The notes: a model not told the origin generated them from the letters alone. DNA of 64,000 bases from Sphingomonadales bacterium (GCA_018334165.1 JAGXTB010000245.1:1-64000), one strand, 5' to 3'; shown: positions 19,302 to 29,546, counted from the first letter of the stretch. Translations and numbers: made by a program.

Positions 19302-20387
19302 TCAACCGCCCGCGATATTGCGAAAGGCGTCAGTCGGCTGGAGTGGTTCGAAGGCGTCGACGCTGACACCCGTCAGCTCGCGACGCATGCTTGTGGTCCG
19401 CGTCGCCTGGAAGGCGTCCCGGTCACCCTGCTTGCTACCGTGCATAATAGCCTGTGGCAGATGGAGTAGAATCCCGTCAGGACGCATCTTGTCTGCGTGA
19501 ATAAAAACTGCCTCGTCGCAGTCGATGTTACGGTGGTTCGAAGGCAGTTCCTCGGCTGTCAGGTCGGTGACCGCAGTCTGGGGCAGGAAGGTGACGATGA
19601 GAGCCGTGTCAGTCTCGAAAGTACACCAGGCGGTCGGCGCTAGATGAATACGATCTGACATGATCGGGATAATGTCGCGGATATTGATCTTGAAGGGGAA
19701 GAGATCGCCCTTCCACCCAACTAGGTCGATCGGGCAGTTGGACAGGAAGAGCGACGTGTGGCCCGCCGAGTGCTTGACGCGCAGTTCCCACTCATCCTGC
19801 GCCGGCCAACCATAATCTTTCACATCGGGGATCGTGATGATGGCGGGATCAAACGGCGCATGTCTGCCGATCTGCGCGTGCTCTGTGAAACGCACCGGGA
19901 GACGCGACTCGACGACATAGAAAATGCCTTCGGCGTCGGCCGGCAGATGACGAAAGGTCGTCCCCCGAGGTAGCAGTATATAGTCGCCGGGCTCATAGTC
20001 GATTGGACCGAATTCTGTAGCGAAAACCCCGGTACCGCGATGCACGAAGTAGAGGAGATCGCCGACAGCATTGCGGTAGCAATAGGGCATTGGCACGCAG
20101 CGCCGTGAAATGCCGATCTTGAGGTCGGAATTGACGAGCAATGGCTCGAAATCGCCGCGCGCGTCGTCGAGGTCACTCGTCGCGAGTTGAGTTACGGTTC
20201 CAACCCTTACGCGCGTGTCACCCTCGACCCGCAATAGCTCCGAAGGAGAAGCGCCATGATATAGCATCGCGGTCGGCCCAACAAAGCCAGCGCGCCCAAA
20301 GAGCTCCTCGTGGAACGTTCCGATCGTGCCAACACGCGCCTGACGCGCAGTCCGACCTTTGACAACATGAATCCAACTCGGTTTCAT
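19302..20387 (-). CDS. Homogentisate 1,2-dioxygenase-like ring-cleavage enzyme
   Basis: DLLYFVHRGTG, EPGDYILLPRGT, NHRNIDCDEAVFIH; shorter (361 aa) than classical HmgA. Confidence 0.78.
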   Translation of the reverse strand: MKPSWIHVVKGRTARQARVGTIGTFHEELFGRAGFVGPTAMLYHGASPSELLRVEGDTRVRVGTVTQLATSDLDDARGDFEPLLVNSDLKIGISRRCVPMPYCYRNAVGDLLYFVHRGTGVFATEFGPIDYEPGDYILLPRGTTFRHLPADAEGIFYVVESRLPVRFTEHAQIGRHAPFDPAIITIPDVKDYGWPAQDEWELRVKHSAGHTSLFLSNCPIDLVGWKGDLFPFKINIRDIIPIMSDRIHLAPTAWCTFETDTALIVTFLPQTAVTDLTAEELPSNHRNIDCDEAVFIHADKMRPDGILLHLPQAIMHGSKQGDRDAFQATRTTSMRRELTGVSVDAFEPLQPTDAFRNIAGG

Positions 20388-20391
20388 CGCT

Positions 20392-21633
20392 TCACTCCAC
20401 AGTTAGGGACTGGGGCGCACCCGCCGGGTGGTACCAGGAGCGCACGGCGGTCAGCATGCTGGCTTCGAGCATCCAGGCGCGCGCGCGGGGAGGATCGGCG
20501 GCGAGTTCGAGCATACGCTGGAGGGTGCGACTGATCGCTGCCTCGTCCTGCGAGCCGATTTCGACCGAATTGCGATGCGAAATCTTTTGCACTTCATTGA
20601 CTGCGGCATTTCGCCGGCGCGCAGCCCACGCGTCGAGTTCTGAATCGGGCAACAATCTATCCGCCACGCCCGGGAGAACGCGCATGAGATCAAAGGCGTC
20701 GTGAATTCCGCTGTTGAGCCCCATGCCGCCATGAGGGCTGTTGATGTGGGCCGCGTCGCCCAGAAGCAGGATACGCCTGCGGCGAAATGTATCGGCGGCG
20801 CGTTGATGGACCCGAAACACCTGACGCTCAGTGGCTGGCGGCATGTCGCGATCACCGAACACGCTGCGAATGCAGGCATCGACGAACGCATCGCCCACCG
20901 CCTCGCGGTCCGATATTTCATCAGGCACCTTAAATGACACGCGCCAGAGGTCGGGAATCTTGAGCAGCATGCCGGGCGCGCTGTCAGAATCCGCAATGTA
21001 ATTGACCCAGCAGATGTCTGGATACCATTCCTTCAACGGTGCATCGAGGCTTAGCAGCAACTGGCGTGTCGGATAAGTAAGACCTTCGAAGCCCAGTCCC
21101 ATTTCCTGGCGGACGATGCTGTTCGCACCGTCCGTTCCCAGCAGCCAGCCGCATACAATCTCATCGGTTCTGCCGTATGCCGAAGGCCGCATGTCCTCGA
21201 CCGTGATGACCGGGAATTCGCCTGTCTCACTGACCTTACGCACCGCCTGCGCAAAGCGGATTTCGACATTTGGATAGTTCCGCTTGAGGTGATCATAAAT
21301 GATCGCCGAATATTTGTACTGCTCGAGTTGCAGGCGGAACGGGAACTCGGTGACATCTGAGAGCGCCGAAAAGTCGAACTCAGCGACGCGACCACGCGAC
21401 CAGTCGCGGATCTGATAGAGATCAGCCACGAGACCCTGCTCAAGCATGTCGTCCACCACCCCCATTTCCTTGGCCATTTCAAGTGTCGGGGCGTGAAACG
21501 TAGAAGCGCGCCAGTCGGTATGCAGCCCTGGGTCGCGCTCGAGAATGAGTACCGATTTGCCGGCCCTACCAAGGAGCAGCGCCGCTGTCAGGCCAACCGG
21601 GCCTGCGCCGACGATTACAAAATCAGATGCCAT
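20392..21633 (-). CDS. FAD-dependent aromatic monooxygenase (MhpA/PheA-like)
   Basis: VIVGAGPVGLTAALLLGRAGKSVLILERD, LLLGDAAHINSPHGGMGLNSGIHDA. Confidence 0.92.
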   Translation of the reverse strand: MASDFVIVGAGPVGLTAALLLGRAGKSVLILERDPGLHTDWRASTFHAPTLEMAKEMGVVDDMLEQGLVADLYQIRDWSRGRVAEFDFSALSDVTEFPFRLQLEQYKYSAIIYDHLKRNYPNVEIRFAQAVRKVSETGEFPVITVEDMRPSAYGRTDEIVCGWLLGTDGANSIVRQEMGLGFEGLTYPTRQLLLSLDAPLKEWYPDICWVNYIADSDSAPGMLLKIPDLWRVSFKVPDEISDREAVGDAFVDACIRSVFGDRDMPPATERQVFRVHQRAADTFRRRRILLLGDAAHINSPHGGMGLNSGIHDAFDLMRVLPGVADRLLPDSELDAWAARRRNAAVNEVQKISHRNSVEIGSQDEAAISRTLQRMLELAADPPRARAWMLEASMLTAVRSWYHPAGAPQSLTVE

Positions 21634-21703
21634 GACCCCTCCTAAACTTAAGATCTGCGCCGCTCGATTCGCCTGCGCTTTCGTTGCGTCCTTTCTGATA
21701 CTA

Positions 21704-21721
21704 AATGGCACACGTGTCAAT
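21704..21721. promoter_or_regulatory. Candidate TetR operator upstream of FAD monooxygenase
   Basis: AATGGCACACGTGTCAAT, about 70 bp upstream of the start codon. Confidence 0.4.
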
Positions 21722-21757
21722 ATGCTTATCCTGACACTAATGCATTCACGGCATTTG

Positions 21758-22867
21758 TTACGGAGACGTGCCTGCGATCTCTGCCACGAGCCTGTCGCGC
21801 CAGTATCGGCTGCTGCCGCCGATTAAGGCGAGGTGCGCCGCGCGCCGGTAGTAGAGATGGCAGTCGGCTTCCCAGGTAAAGCCGATCCCGCCGTGCACCT
21901 GGATATTTTCGCGCGAGGCCAATTCTGACGCCGCAATTGCGCTCAGCCGCGCGCCGGCGGCGGCTCGCGTGAGGTCGGGCGCGCGGCTTTCCAGAGCCCA
22001 AGCTGCAAAATATGCATGGGAGCGAGCGAGCTGGTTCTGGATGAATATCTCGGCAAGCTTGTGCTTGATCGCTTGGAAGCCGCCAATCGGGCGACCAAAG
22101 GCCCGGCGCTCCTTTGCATAGGCTACGGCCATCTCGAGCGCTCGCTCAGCACCACCGAGTTGCTCGAACGCGAGGGGCACCACAGACCGGTCGAGCAACT
22201 TACGGAATGCGTCCCACCCATTATCGGCGCCGGGCAGCGCCTCGGCAGTTGCCTGATCGAACCGCAGCGCGGCGTAGCCCTTGCTCTGGTCGAGCCCAGG
22301 CAGTGACCGCCTGTCGCACCCTTCGAGATCAACCACATAAAGGGCAACGCCTTCGGGACCGTTGGCGAGCACGATTGCTGCGTTAGCCGCGATGCCATCG
22401 GCCACGGGCAGTTTCTCGCCAGACATCGCGGTGCCGTCGAAGGTTGTCATTAGAGGCCGCTCACACCCAAGATCGCCTGGCCCTTCAGACACGGCAAGGC
22501 AGCCCACAATCTCACCGCGGGCCACCAAGGGTAGCCACCGGGCCTTCTGCTCCTCAGATCCGAACTCCATGATGGCGGAAGCAAACAGGTAAACCGTGGA
22601 GCTGAAGGGAACTGCGGCGAGTGCACGCCCAAGTTCCTCGGCAATCAGGCATAGCTCGAGCTGACTTAGGCCAAGCCCCCCGTAGACCTCGGGGATCGTG
22701 ACACCGAGCCAGCCTTGCGCCGCTATCAAATCCCACAGCGCCTGGTCATAGCCCGGCCCTGCGTCGCGCTGAAGTTCGCGGACGTGATCGGTATTCGCGT
22801 GGCGGGTAAGAAAGCGCGCGAATTCGTCGCGCAGCGCCTTCTGGTCATCGGAAAAATCAAGGTCCAT
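21758..22867 (-). CDS. Acyl-CoA dehydrogenase (paired subunit)
   Basis: LDFSDDQKALRDEFARFL, GWLGVTIPEVYGGLGLS, ENIQVHGGIGFTWE. Confidence 0.9.
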   Translation of the reverse strand: MDLDFSDDQKALRDEFARFLTRHANTDHVRELQRDAGPGYDQALWDLIAAQGWLGVTIPEVYGGLGLSQLELCLIAEELGRALAAVPFSSTVYLFASAIMEFGSEEQKARWLPLVARGEIVGCLAVSEGPGDLGCERPLMTTFDGTAMSGEKLPVADGIAANAAIVLANGPEGVALYVVDLEGCDRRSLPGLDQSKGYAALRFDQATAEALPGADNGWDAFRKLLDRSVVPLAFEQLGGAERALEMAVAYAKERRAFGRPIGGFQAIKHKLAEIFIQNQLARSHAYFAAWALESRAPDLTRAAAGARLSAIAASELASRENIQVHGGIGFTWEADCHLYYRRAAHLALIGGSSRYWRDRLVAEIAGTSP

Positions 22868-22876
22868 GATAAGCTC

Positions 22877-24076
22877 TCAGTTCAACGCGGCATCGAAGGG
22901 ACGCTCGCGGTCCGGCTGGACTTCCGGCGGCAACCCGAGAACGCGCTCGGCGATGATGTTTTTCATAATCTCGTCGGTTCCGCCCGCAATGCGCGAGCCG
23001 GGACTGGTCAAGAAGTGATTGCGGAACTGTGCAGCCGCCGAACCAGCGTCGCTGGCGAGCCCAAACGGGCCCATCACTTCTAGCGCGAGGGTAGCGCAGT
23101 CCATCATGTAACGGGTCCCGACCACCTTGTTGATCGACATTTCGGGTCCGGGCGAATTGCCCCGGGCGAGCGCTGTGATAGTGCGGTTGCGCGTGTGCCG
23201 AAGGCCTTCGGCCATCAGATATAGATCAGCCAGGCTCGCTCTAAAGTCTCCTTCAGACAGGAAGTCATCGCCCCCAACTTGGCGCTCCTTTGCATAGGCA
23301 AGCAAATCCTGCCAGCCGGGTCCCGACGTGCCACCGACCGCATAGCGCTCGTGCGCAAGCGTGGTGACCGCTACCTTCCAGCCTTCTCCGATCGCACCGA
23401 GACGCTGCGCGTCCGGAATTCGCACCGCATCCAAGAAAACCTCATTGAAGCCCGCGACCCCGTTCATTCGCGTGATCGGAACAATCTCGATCCCTGGGGA
23501 CTTCATGTCGATCCAGAACATGGTGAGGCCCTTGTGCTTCGGGACCGAAAAGTCGGACCGGCACAGGATGATCCCGAAGTCGGCCAGATGAGCTTTCGAA
23601 GTCCAGACCTTTTGGCCTGAGACAAGCCAATCGCCAGTTCCATCACCCGCGCTGAGGGCCTTCGTCCGAACGGCAGCCAAGTCGGACCCAGCGCCGGGCT
23701 CCGAAAAGAGCTGGCACCAGATCTGCTCGCCGCGAAGCGCCGGAGCGACAAAGCGCCGCTTTGTTTCATCATCTGCAGCAAACATCAATGTCGGGATGCA
23801 CATCCCAAGACCGATCATGAAAAGATTCTCCGGCGTCGTCCCGATTGCTTCTTCCTCGGTGAAGATAATCTGTTCGATCTGGCTTCCGCCGGGGCCTCCC
23901 CAATCTTTGGGCCAAGTGATGCAGGCGAAGCCAGCGGCTGCCTTTCTGGCCTGCCAAGCGCGCGCCGCGCCGACTGGATCAGCGTCGATTTCTTCAGCAG
24001 ATATGCGATTTTGCTCCAGCCACTGGCGCACTTTGGCGCGGTATGCGGCTTCCTGAGGACTGTCGGAAAAATCCAT
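22877..24076 (-). CDS. Acyl-CoA dehydrogenase (paired subunit)
   Basis: CQLFSEPGAGSDLAAVRTKA, GQKVWTSKAHLAD, SRIAGGTDEIMKNIIAERVLGLP. Confidence 0.92.
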   Translation of the reverse strand: MDFSDSPQEAAYRAKVRQWLEQNRISAEEIDADPVGAARAWQARKAAAGFACITWPKDWGGPGGSQIEQIIFTEEEAIGTTPENLFMIGLGMCIPTLMFAADDETKRRFVAPALRGEQIWCQLFSEPGAGSDLAAVRTKALSAGDGTGDWLVSGQKVWTSKAHLADFGIILCRSDFSVPKHKGLTMFWIDMKSPGIEIVPITRMNGVAGFNEVFLDAVRIPDAQRLGAIGEGWKVAVTTLAHERYAVGGTSGPGWQDLLAYAKERQVGGDDFLSEGDFRASLADLYLMAEGLRHTRNRTITALARGNSPGPEMSINKVVGTRYMMDCATLALEVMGPFGLASDAGSAAAQFRNHFLTSPGSRIAGGTDEIMKNIIAERVLGLPPEVQPDRERPFDAALN

Positions 24077-24130
24077 CGGTCGTTCTCTTTGTCTGGTCGC
24101 CGTTCAAGGCGTTAATGCCATGCCTGCCAG

Positions 24131-24148
24131 CATGGCGTGTATGTCATT
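24131..24148. promoter_or_regulatory. Weak candidate TetR operator upstream of acyl-CoA dehydrogenase pair
   Basis: CATGGCGTGTATGTCATT, partial match, about 55 bp upstream of the first gene of the run. Confidence 0.3.
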
Positions 24149-24602
24149 TGAGCGCTAATAAGCATAACGGCTTTGACACCGCAATGCCGAAATGTCAGTC
24201 ATGCCAACCCGGCACCAATGCAGGTTGTTGATTGCGAGATGCATCAGGCCATTCCGTCAATGTGCTGCCGAACGTGATGAAGTTCGAACTACGGCCGGGC
24301 GGGATCATTGGACAAAGCCATCTTTGCTTCTCGCTTGGCCAACCGCCGGATTTCGGGGCGATTGGCTTCGAGAGCGCGATCAAGCAGATTTGTGGCTAGA
24401 ACTGATCAACATCCTGGCGCAGTCGCGCGCAAAGTCCATGAGGCCGAACTTGCCGACGGATGAGGCAGCCGAACACCGCAATCGAGATAGCTCGCCGCCT
24501 CCGAGCGGATGATGTCTGACCCATTTAAGACCCGCACCCGCCTGGTCGCCACCTTGGGGATACCGGAGATAAGTCGCGCAGGCTGTGCGCCAAACGAAAG
24601 AG

Positions 24603-24821
24603 TCACTGGAATGCGTGCTGCCGCATCCAATCTTCAATCTCGCTTTCAATCCAGACCGTGCACCGCGCTCCAAGCGACCGAGACTTCGGAAACCTGCCTT
24701 CGCTCATGCGCTGGTAAATCGCCGAGCGCTTCAATTTTACGCGTTGCTCGACATCCGGCAAGCGCAGAAACGTGATCGGTGGCTGCTGGGTTATGATCCG
24801 AGGCTGACTATCTGCTGACAT
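24603..24821 (-). CDS. AlpA-like helix-turn-helix regulator
   Basis: FLRLPDVEQRVKLKRSAIYQRMSEGRFPKSRSLG...WIESEIEDWM. Confidence 0.75.
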   Translation of the reverse strand: MSADSQPRIITQQPPITFLRLPDVEQRVKLKRSAIYQRMSEGRFPKSRSLGARCTVWIESEIEDWMRQHAFQ

Positions 24822-24823
24822 GG

Positions 24824-25297
24824 CTAGCCACCTGATGCTGGCATGTTGAAACGCTCGGCGATGGAATCTCCGCGCCGATTGATATCTGCGATGTGCTGAG
24901 TGAGCGTGCGGGCAAGCAGTTTGGCAGTGCCGTTGGCCCACCGCGGACGAAGGTCATCGACGTTCTCGCCGATCTGCGCCAGGATCTCGAGCGGCGCACG
25001 CTTGAACAGTTCGGTCAAAAAACGAGCGGGTCCTGTTCCTGAGCGCGCCAGAGCAAAGTCTTCCCCAACAAGCATAACCAGCAACAGGGTTTCCTCACCG
25101 GCAAGATCAGCCGCCTCTAAGATAAGAAGTGCTTCGTCCAGGTAAATCGGGCGATCACCGGACAAGGTGCGGCGCAGGGTATCGCGCTTGATGCCGGCCA
25201 AACGGGCAATCTCGGAGATCGACTTGCCGCTTTCCATGACAGCACGTCCGAGCAGGCGCGCGATACGGCCAGGAAGGTCAATTTGGGAATTGCTCAC
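24824..25297 (-). CDS. HTH-type (XRE-like) regulator
   Basis: KSISEIARLAGIKRDTLRRTLSGDRPIYLDE. Confidence 0.65.
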   Translation of the reverse strand: MSNSQIDLPGRIARLLGRAVMESGKSISEIARLAGIKRDTLRRTLSGDRPIYLDEALLILEAADLAGEETLLLVMLVGEDFALARSGTGPARFLTELFKRAPLEILAQIGENVDDLRPRWANGTAKLLARTLTQHIADINRRGDSIAERFNMPASGG

Positions 25298-25649
25298 GAC
25301 AGCCTCGACTCGATTGCTTGAGGCTTAAGCTACGTCCATCGCCTACCTGTAGGAAAGCGAAAAGAACAAACAAAGAACCAATAGGAATTCCCGAACGGGA
25401 TGCGAATCAATCTGTGTGATTCAATGCGTCGCAAATGCGCATTTTTGAGCAGTCGTTGCGCAACGCTACACCGAACTCGCGCAAACGCGTCGCTCCTCCG
25501 CGCAATACGCCGGTGAAAGCGTTCCTGGCGAGCGATTCCTCTCAAAATTTAGGCTGAGGATGGTCTTCCCCATTTCCTACAGCCGAACTTCTCCGCACTG
25601 AGAACAGACAGCGAACAACCGCTGCAACACTAAAGCGGAGAACACGTCC

Positions 25650-25976
25650 ATGAATGCCCCTGCCCTCCCCTTGATCGGCGGAAACCGCCTCGGCAAGATC
25701 GCCAACTTCGCGCTGCCAGTTGCCGTTGCGGCGCTTGCCGCCAGTGCGGCCTACGCCGGCGCTGACACCACCTTCGCCCCGGCCCTCGCCAAGTTCACTG
25801 ATTTCCTGGAAGGCTCAGGCGGCAAGATCATCACCGTTTTGAGCCTCGCCGGCGGCCTGATCGGGCTCGCTTCGGGCCGCTTCACCCTCGCGCAGATCGC
25901 CGTCCCGGTCGGGGTGGGGATCGGCGTCGGCACCGGCGTGCCGATTGTCACTTCGGTTGTCACCGCGGTCATCTGA
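25650..25976 (+). CDS. traA: TraA-type pilin
   Basis: Small protein with leader ending AYA and two hydrophobic segments, upstream of traL/traB remnants. Confidence 0.6.
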   Translation: MNAPALPLIGGNRLGKIANFALPVAVAALAASAAYAGADTTFAPALAKFTDFLEGSGGKIITVLSLAGGLIGLASGRFTLAQIAVPVGVGIGVGTGVPIVTSVVTAVI

Positions 25977-26006
25977 ACCGGGTGTCACAGGAGGGCGCGC
26001 GTCATC

Positions 26007-26136
26007 ATGAGCGACAGGTATATCGTGCCAAGGCGGCTCCGCAGGCGTGCTCGCGGTGTCGATCGCGCGGGCCACACTCGAGCCCGATGCCAGCACCACG
26101 GCCTATCTCGTCGGCCCGAACGGGGAGCAAGGTCAT
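26007..26136 (+). pseudogene. traL 5' remnant fused to the 3' end of another T4SS gene (traE/traK region)
   Basis: MSDRYIVPRRL TraL-like start, then a frame change into ...VLAVSIARATLEPDASTTAYLVGPNGEQGHD* directly before traB. Confidence 0.5.
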
Positions 26137-26730
26137 GACTGATCAGGCATTCGAAAACGCCAAGGGCAGTGAGCAGCAGCCCCGCGAGGTCCATGAGCCG
26201 GTCAGCGCCGGGCAGCTCAATGAGCGCACCGCCAAGCGCCAGCGGATGCTGCTCGCCGGGATCGCAACCGTGATCCTCGCTGGCACCAGCTGGATCATCT
26301 TCGGCAGCGATCATTCGAAAAAGGCTCACACTGAAGGCGAAGCCGAGACGATCGAGACCGCAAGCCTGGTCAATCGCAACCTGTCGCAGCGCGAATTTAC
26401 CACCGTCTACGGCAATCAGCTGAGTGCGGTCACGCGCGAGCAAAAGGCCCTCAAGGAAGGGGCGGTCATGCGTCCCGAGATGGAAGCCGAACTTGCCGCG
26501 CTGAAAGCCGAGAACCAGGCGATGCGCACCGACGGCCAGGCGGCGATCGACGCAATCTCGGCCGAAAACACCCAGCTCCAGAACCAGCTTCAGAGCCAGG
26601 CTAGCACGCCCGCCCCCAATGCCGCGGCCATGCCTGCCTACGGCCCCCGCGCTGGCGGTTATGACGCGCGGGGACCTGCAGCCACTCCGCCGCAAGCCGG
26701 ATCCATGGCTCCTGGCGGGGCTGGTGCCGA
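26137..26730 (+). pseudogene. traB: traB N-terminal fragment
   Basis: Single TM (RMLLAGIATVILAGTSWIIFG) plus coiled coil (AELAALKAENQAM...ENTQLQNQLQ); runs into antisense traC at about 26715-26740. Confidence 0.65.
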
Positions 26731-28845
26731 CCCGCCTTTGAGCATCGACCAGGCCTCGTCGATCAGCAGCAGCTTGCGGACCGAACGCGGGCTGCGGGTC
26801 ATCGCCTGGCTGGTCATGAACATGATGGCCGACAGCACCACCGAGCGCAGCTCCTCGCGGGTGGCGAGATCGGACATCTCGAACACGGTGAAGTCCGCCT
26901 CGAGATCGAGACTCGCCTGGCCCTCGAAGAACCGGGCGTAAGTGCCCCCAGCGGTGAACGGCCCGAGCGAGGTCGCAAGGTCCGCGGCGGTCTCGTTCTC
27001 CATTGCGGCGAGGCACGCGCCGACGTTGGTCACGCTGGCGCTGGACTGGTGCTCGGACCAGACCAGATTGACCGCGCGGTCGATCAGCCCGCGCTCGGTA
27101 TCTGTGAGCTTGGCGGAATGCCGTGCCATCTGCCCGACAATCGCTTTGACCATCGCGAAGCAGTCGAGCCGGTAGTCCTCGTCGTCCGCAGCGCGGGCCG
27201 CGTCGATCATCGAGAACGGATTGAGGCAGAACCCCGAGGCGAGGGTGAACTCGATAAACCGGCCGCCCTGGAGCTTGACCGAATGCTCGAAGCTGCGCCC
27301 GTCGTCGATCACCACGACCTTGGCCCCGGCGCCGCGCAGCGCGGCACACATTTCCTGGAGCAGCACCGACTTTCCCGAACCCGACTTGCCGCAGATCGCG
27401 ACGTTGTGGTTGCCCGCTTCGTTCTCGAACGGCGACCAGTAGAAGGGCTGGCCGCGCCGCCCGACGAAAAGCAGGTGCGGCACCGGCCCACCGAGATACT
27501 CGCCCTGCAGCGGAGCGATGTTCGCCGCTGTCGTCGAGAGCAGGGTCTTGAAGCGCTTGAGACGCTCCATGTCGGCCCCGAGCCCGTCGGCAAGGGTCAG
27601 CGGCATGGCCGCCAGGAGCCCCTGGATCTGGAGATAGCGTTCGTCCGATAGGTCCCAGCCTGCGGCCTTGTAGATCGATTTGACCGCGCGCTCATGGCGG
27701 TCGCCCTGGCCCAGCGGCGACCAGGTGGTGATCCCGTAGAACACCCGGACCAGGCGGCGGCCTTCCTGGAGTTCGGCCTGGACGTGTTGCCACTCGGCCG
27801 ATTGCTCGGCGAGGCGCGGCAGGAACCGCGCACTGCGGGTCTGGGAAAGACTGGTAGTGCGCATGAATTTGAACCCGGCCTTCGCGGCAGCGGCCTCCTG
27901 GTCGGGATAGACGAGGCAGAGCATGGTCGCCGCCGGGCAGGGGAACCTTAGCTTGTCGGTGAACAGATCGCCAATCAGCCGCGCGCATTCGTGCGGCGCC
28001 CAGCGCGGCGGCATGTTACGCACCGCGAAATGGCGCACGTCGAAGCGGTCGGGATAGACCGCGCCGATCTCGGGCACGCCCTGGTTGTGAACCCCGGTTG
28101 GCCGAAACCTTTCGGTCCCGAGCTCGATCCGGTCTTCGTGGACCAGGAGCTCGATGTCGCGACGGATCGCCTGATTGGCGATGGGATCATTGGGGTTGTA
28201 GGGGACCGCATCATCCTGCGGCGCGGTGGTTGGCGAGGTCAGATCGTCGAGCAGCGCGATCAGGTGGTGCGGCTCGTATTCGATCACGCCGAGGTTCAAG
28301 GACTTCAGCATCGCGATCAGCCCTTCGCGGGCGTGGCTCAGTTCCTCATTGCTGATGGATTTGGACGCAGGTACACCTAAGGAAATCACCACCTGGTGCG
28401 CGCGGGCATGGAACGGCGCGTCGCTGGCGCCCGATTTCCAGACCATCGAATAGAGCTTCTTGGCGCGGTGGCGGGCGATTGCCTCGTAGACCCCGCCCTG
28501 TTCGTAGCGCGGGGCAAACCACGGCGCGACGATCCGGCTGATCCGGGGGCTTGCGAGATGGAGGATCTGGAGGCAGGCGCCTGCCGGCAGGCCTTCGGAA
28601 AAGAACGCCCCGAGGATCTCGCCGGTGCGCTCGTCGGCGCCGATCAGCGGAGTTACCCCGAGCACGAACCCTTTTGAGCGGGCATTGACGTAGAGCCGGC
28701 TTGCCGGATCGTAGACCCGGTAGGGCAGCCAGTCCGACAGCATGTCGAGCATAAGCATGGGGCGCCCCACCTCGGTCTGCTCGGCATCACCGAGCAGACC
28801 TGCAAGAAGCCGGTCCCGCAGTGCCCGCAGTGACAGTGCCATCAC
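26731..28845 (-). pseudogene. traC: traC (VirB4-like ATPase), inverted, 3' end missing
   Basis: NVAICGKSGSGKSVLLQEM Walker A, KLLLIDEAWSML Walker B; reading ends directly after Walker B in antisense traB. Confidence 0.8.
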
Positions 28846-29130
28846 TTGGGCTCCTTCTTCGGCGCGGTGTCGGTTTTGTGCTTGAGCGCCTTGGCCTTTT
28901 CGATCGCAGCCGCGCTTGGCCAGATGCGGTGCCTTTCCTCCAAAGGCCGAGGGGCCCGAACATGCGGGGTGGGGGACATGTCGGACCCCTCGGCTGCCGA
29001 CGTGGCCGGAACGGGCGTGGTCACGTCGGTCTGGGCCTCGCCGCCCGGGGAGGGGAGGGCAAGCGGCGAGGATGGCAGGAAAGGATTGGCAGGTACGGCA
29101 GGTCCACTGTCTTCGGGAGACAGGGGCATA
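28842..29130 (-). CDS. Small proline-rich hypothetical protein overlapping traC start
   Basis: MPLSPEDSGPAVPANPF...KTDTAPKKEPK; overlaps the traC start. Confidence 0.4.
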
Positions 29131-29139
29131 GGGTTATCG

Positions 29140-29546
29140 CCTTTGCTTCGCTGTCGATGCCAGCCCAGGCGCTGCGCCAGATGATGGACGATGTCACCCG
29201 CGCCGGCGGCGTGGTGGTGTTTCGCGGGCTCACCAAGGGCTCGGCCAAAGTCATGACCGGGGCGCTCGGCAAGGTGCTGGGGCCAGGTGAACGCATGGAC
29301 GGGGTTGGGATCGACCCGCGCCTGTTCCGCGCCTTCCAAGTCAGCGAAGTCCCCGCCTACGTCGTCACCGCGACCGACTTCGATCTGTGCTCAGGCTTCG
29401 ACTGCACCAGCGGCGTGCCGCCCTTCGACCGACTGAACGGGAACGTCACGGCCGAATACGCACTGCGCACTTTTGCGACCGGCGGCGGCCCCGGCGCTCG
29501 GATCGCTGCGCAGCACCTCGCCCGCCTCACGGGAGACCAGCCATGA
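29140..29546 (+). pseudogene. trbC: trbC C-terminal fragment
   Basis: LRQMMDDVTRAGGVVVFRGLTKGS...GIDPRLFRAFQVSEVPAYVVT (type-F TrbC thioredoxin-like region); no proper N-terminus. Confidence 0.65.

Noticed and set aside
336-24056. Many long + strand ORFs opposite the catabolic genes (e.g. 10255-11397, 7973-8695, 15811-16377)
   Set aside because: They are antisense shadows of well-supported minus-strand genes in GC-rich DNA, with no recognisable motifs.
24100-24600. Small ORFs between acyl-CoA dehydrogenase and AlpA genes
   Set aside because: Short, no motifs, inconsistent frames; probably intergenic or decayed sequence at the join of two modules.
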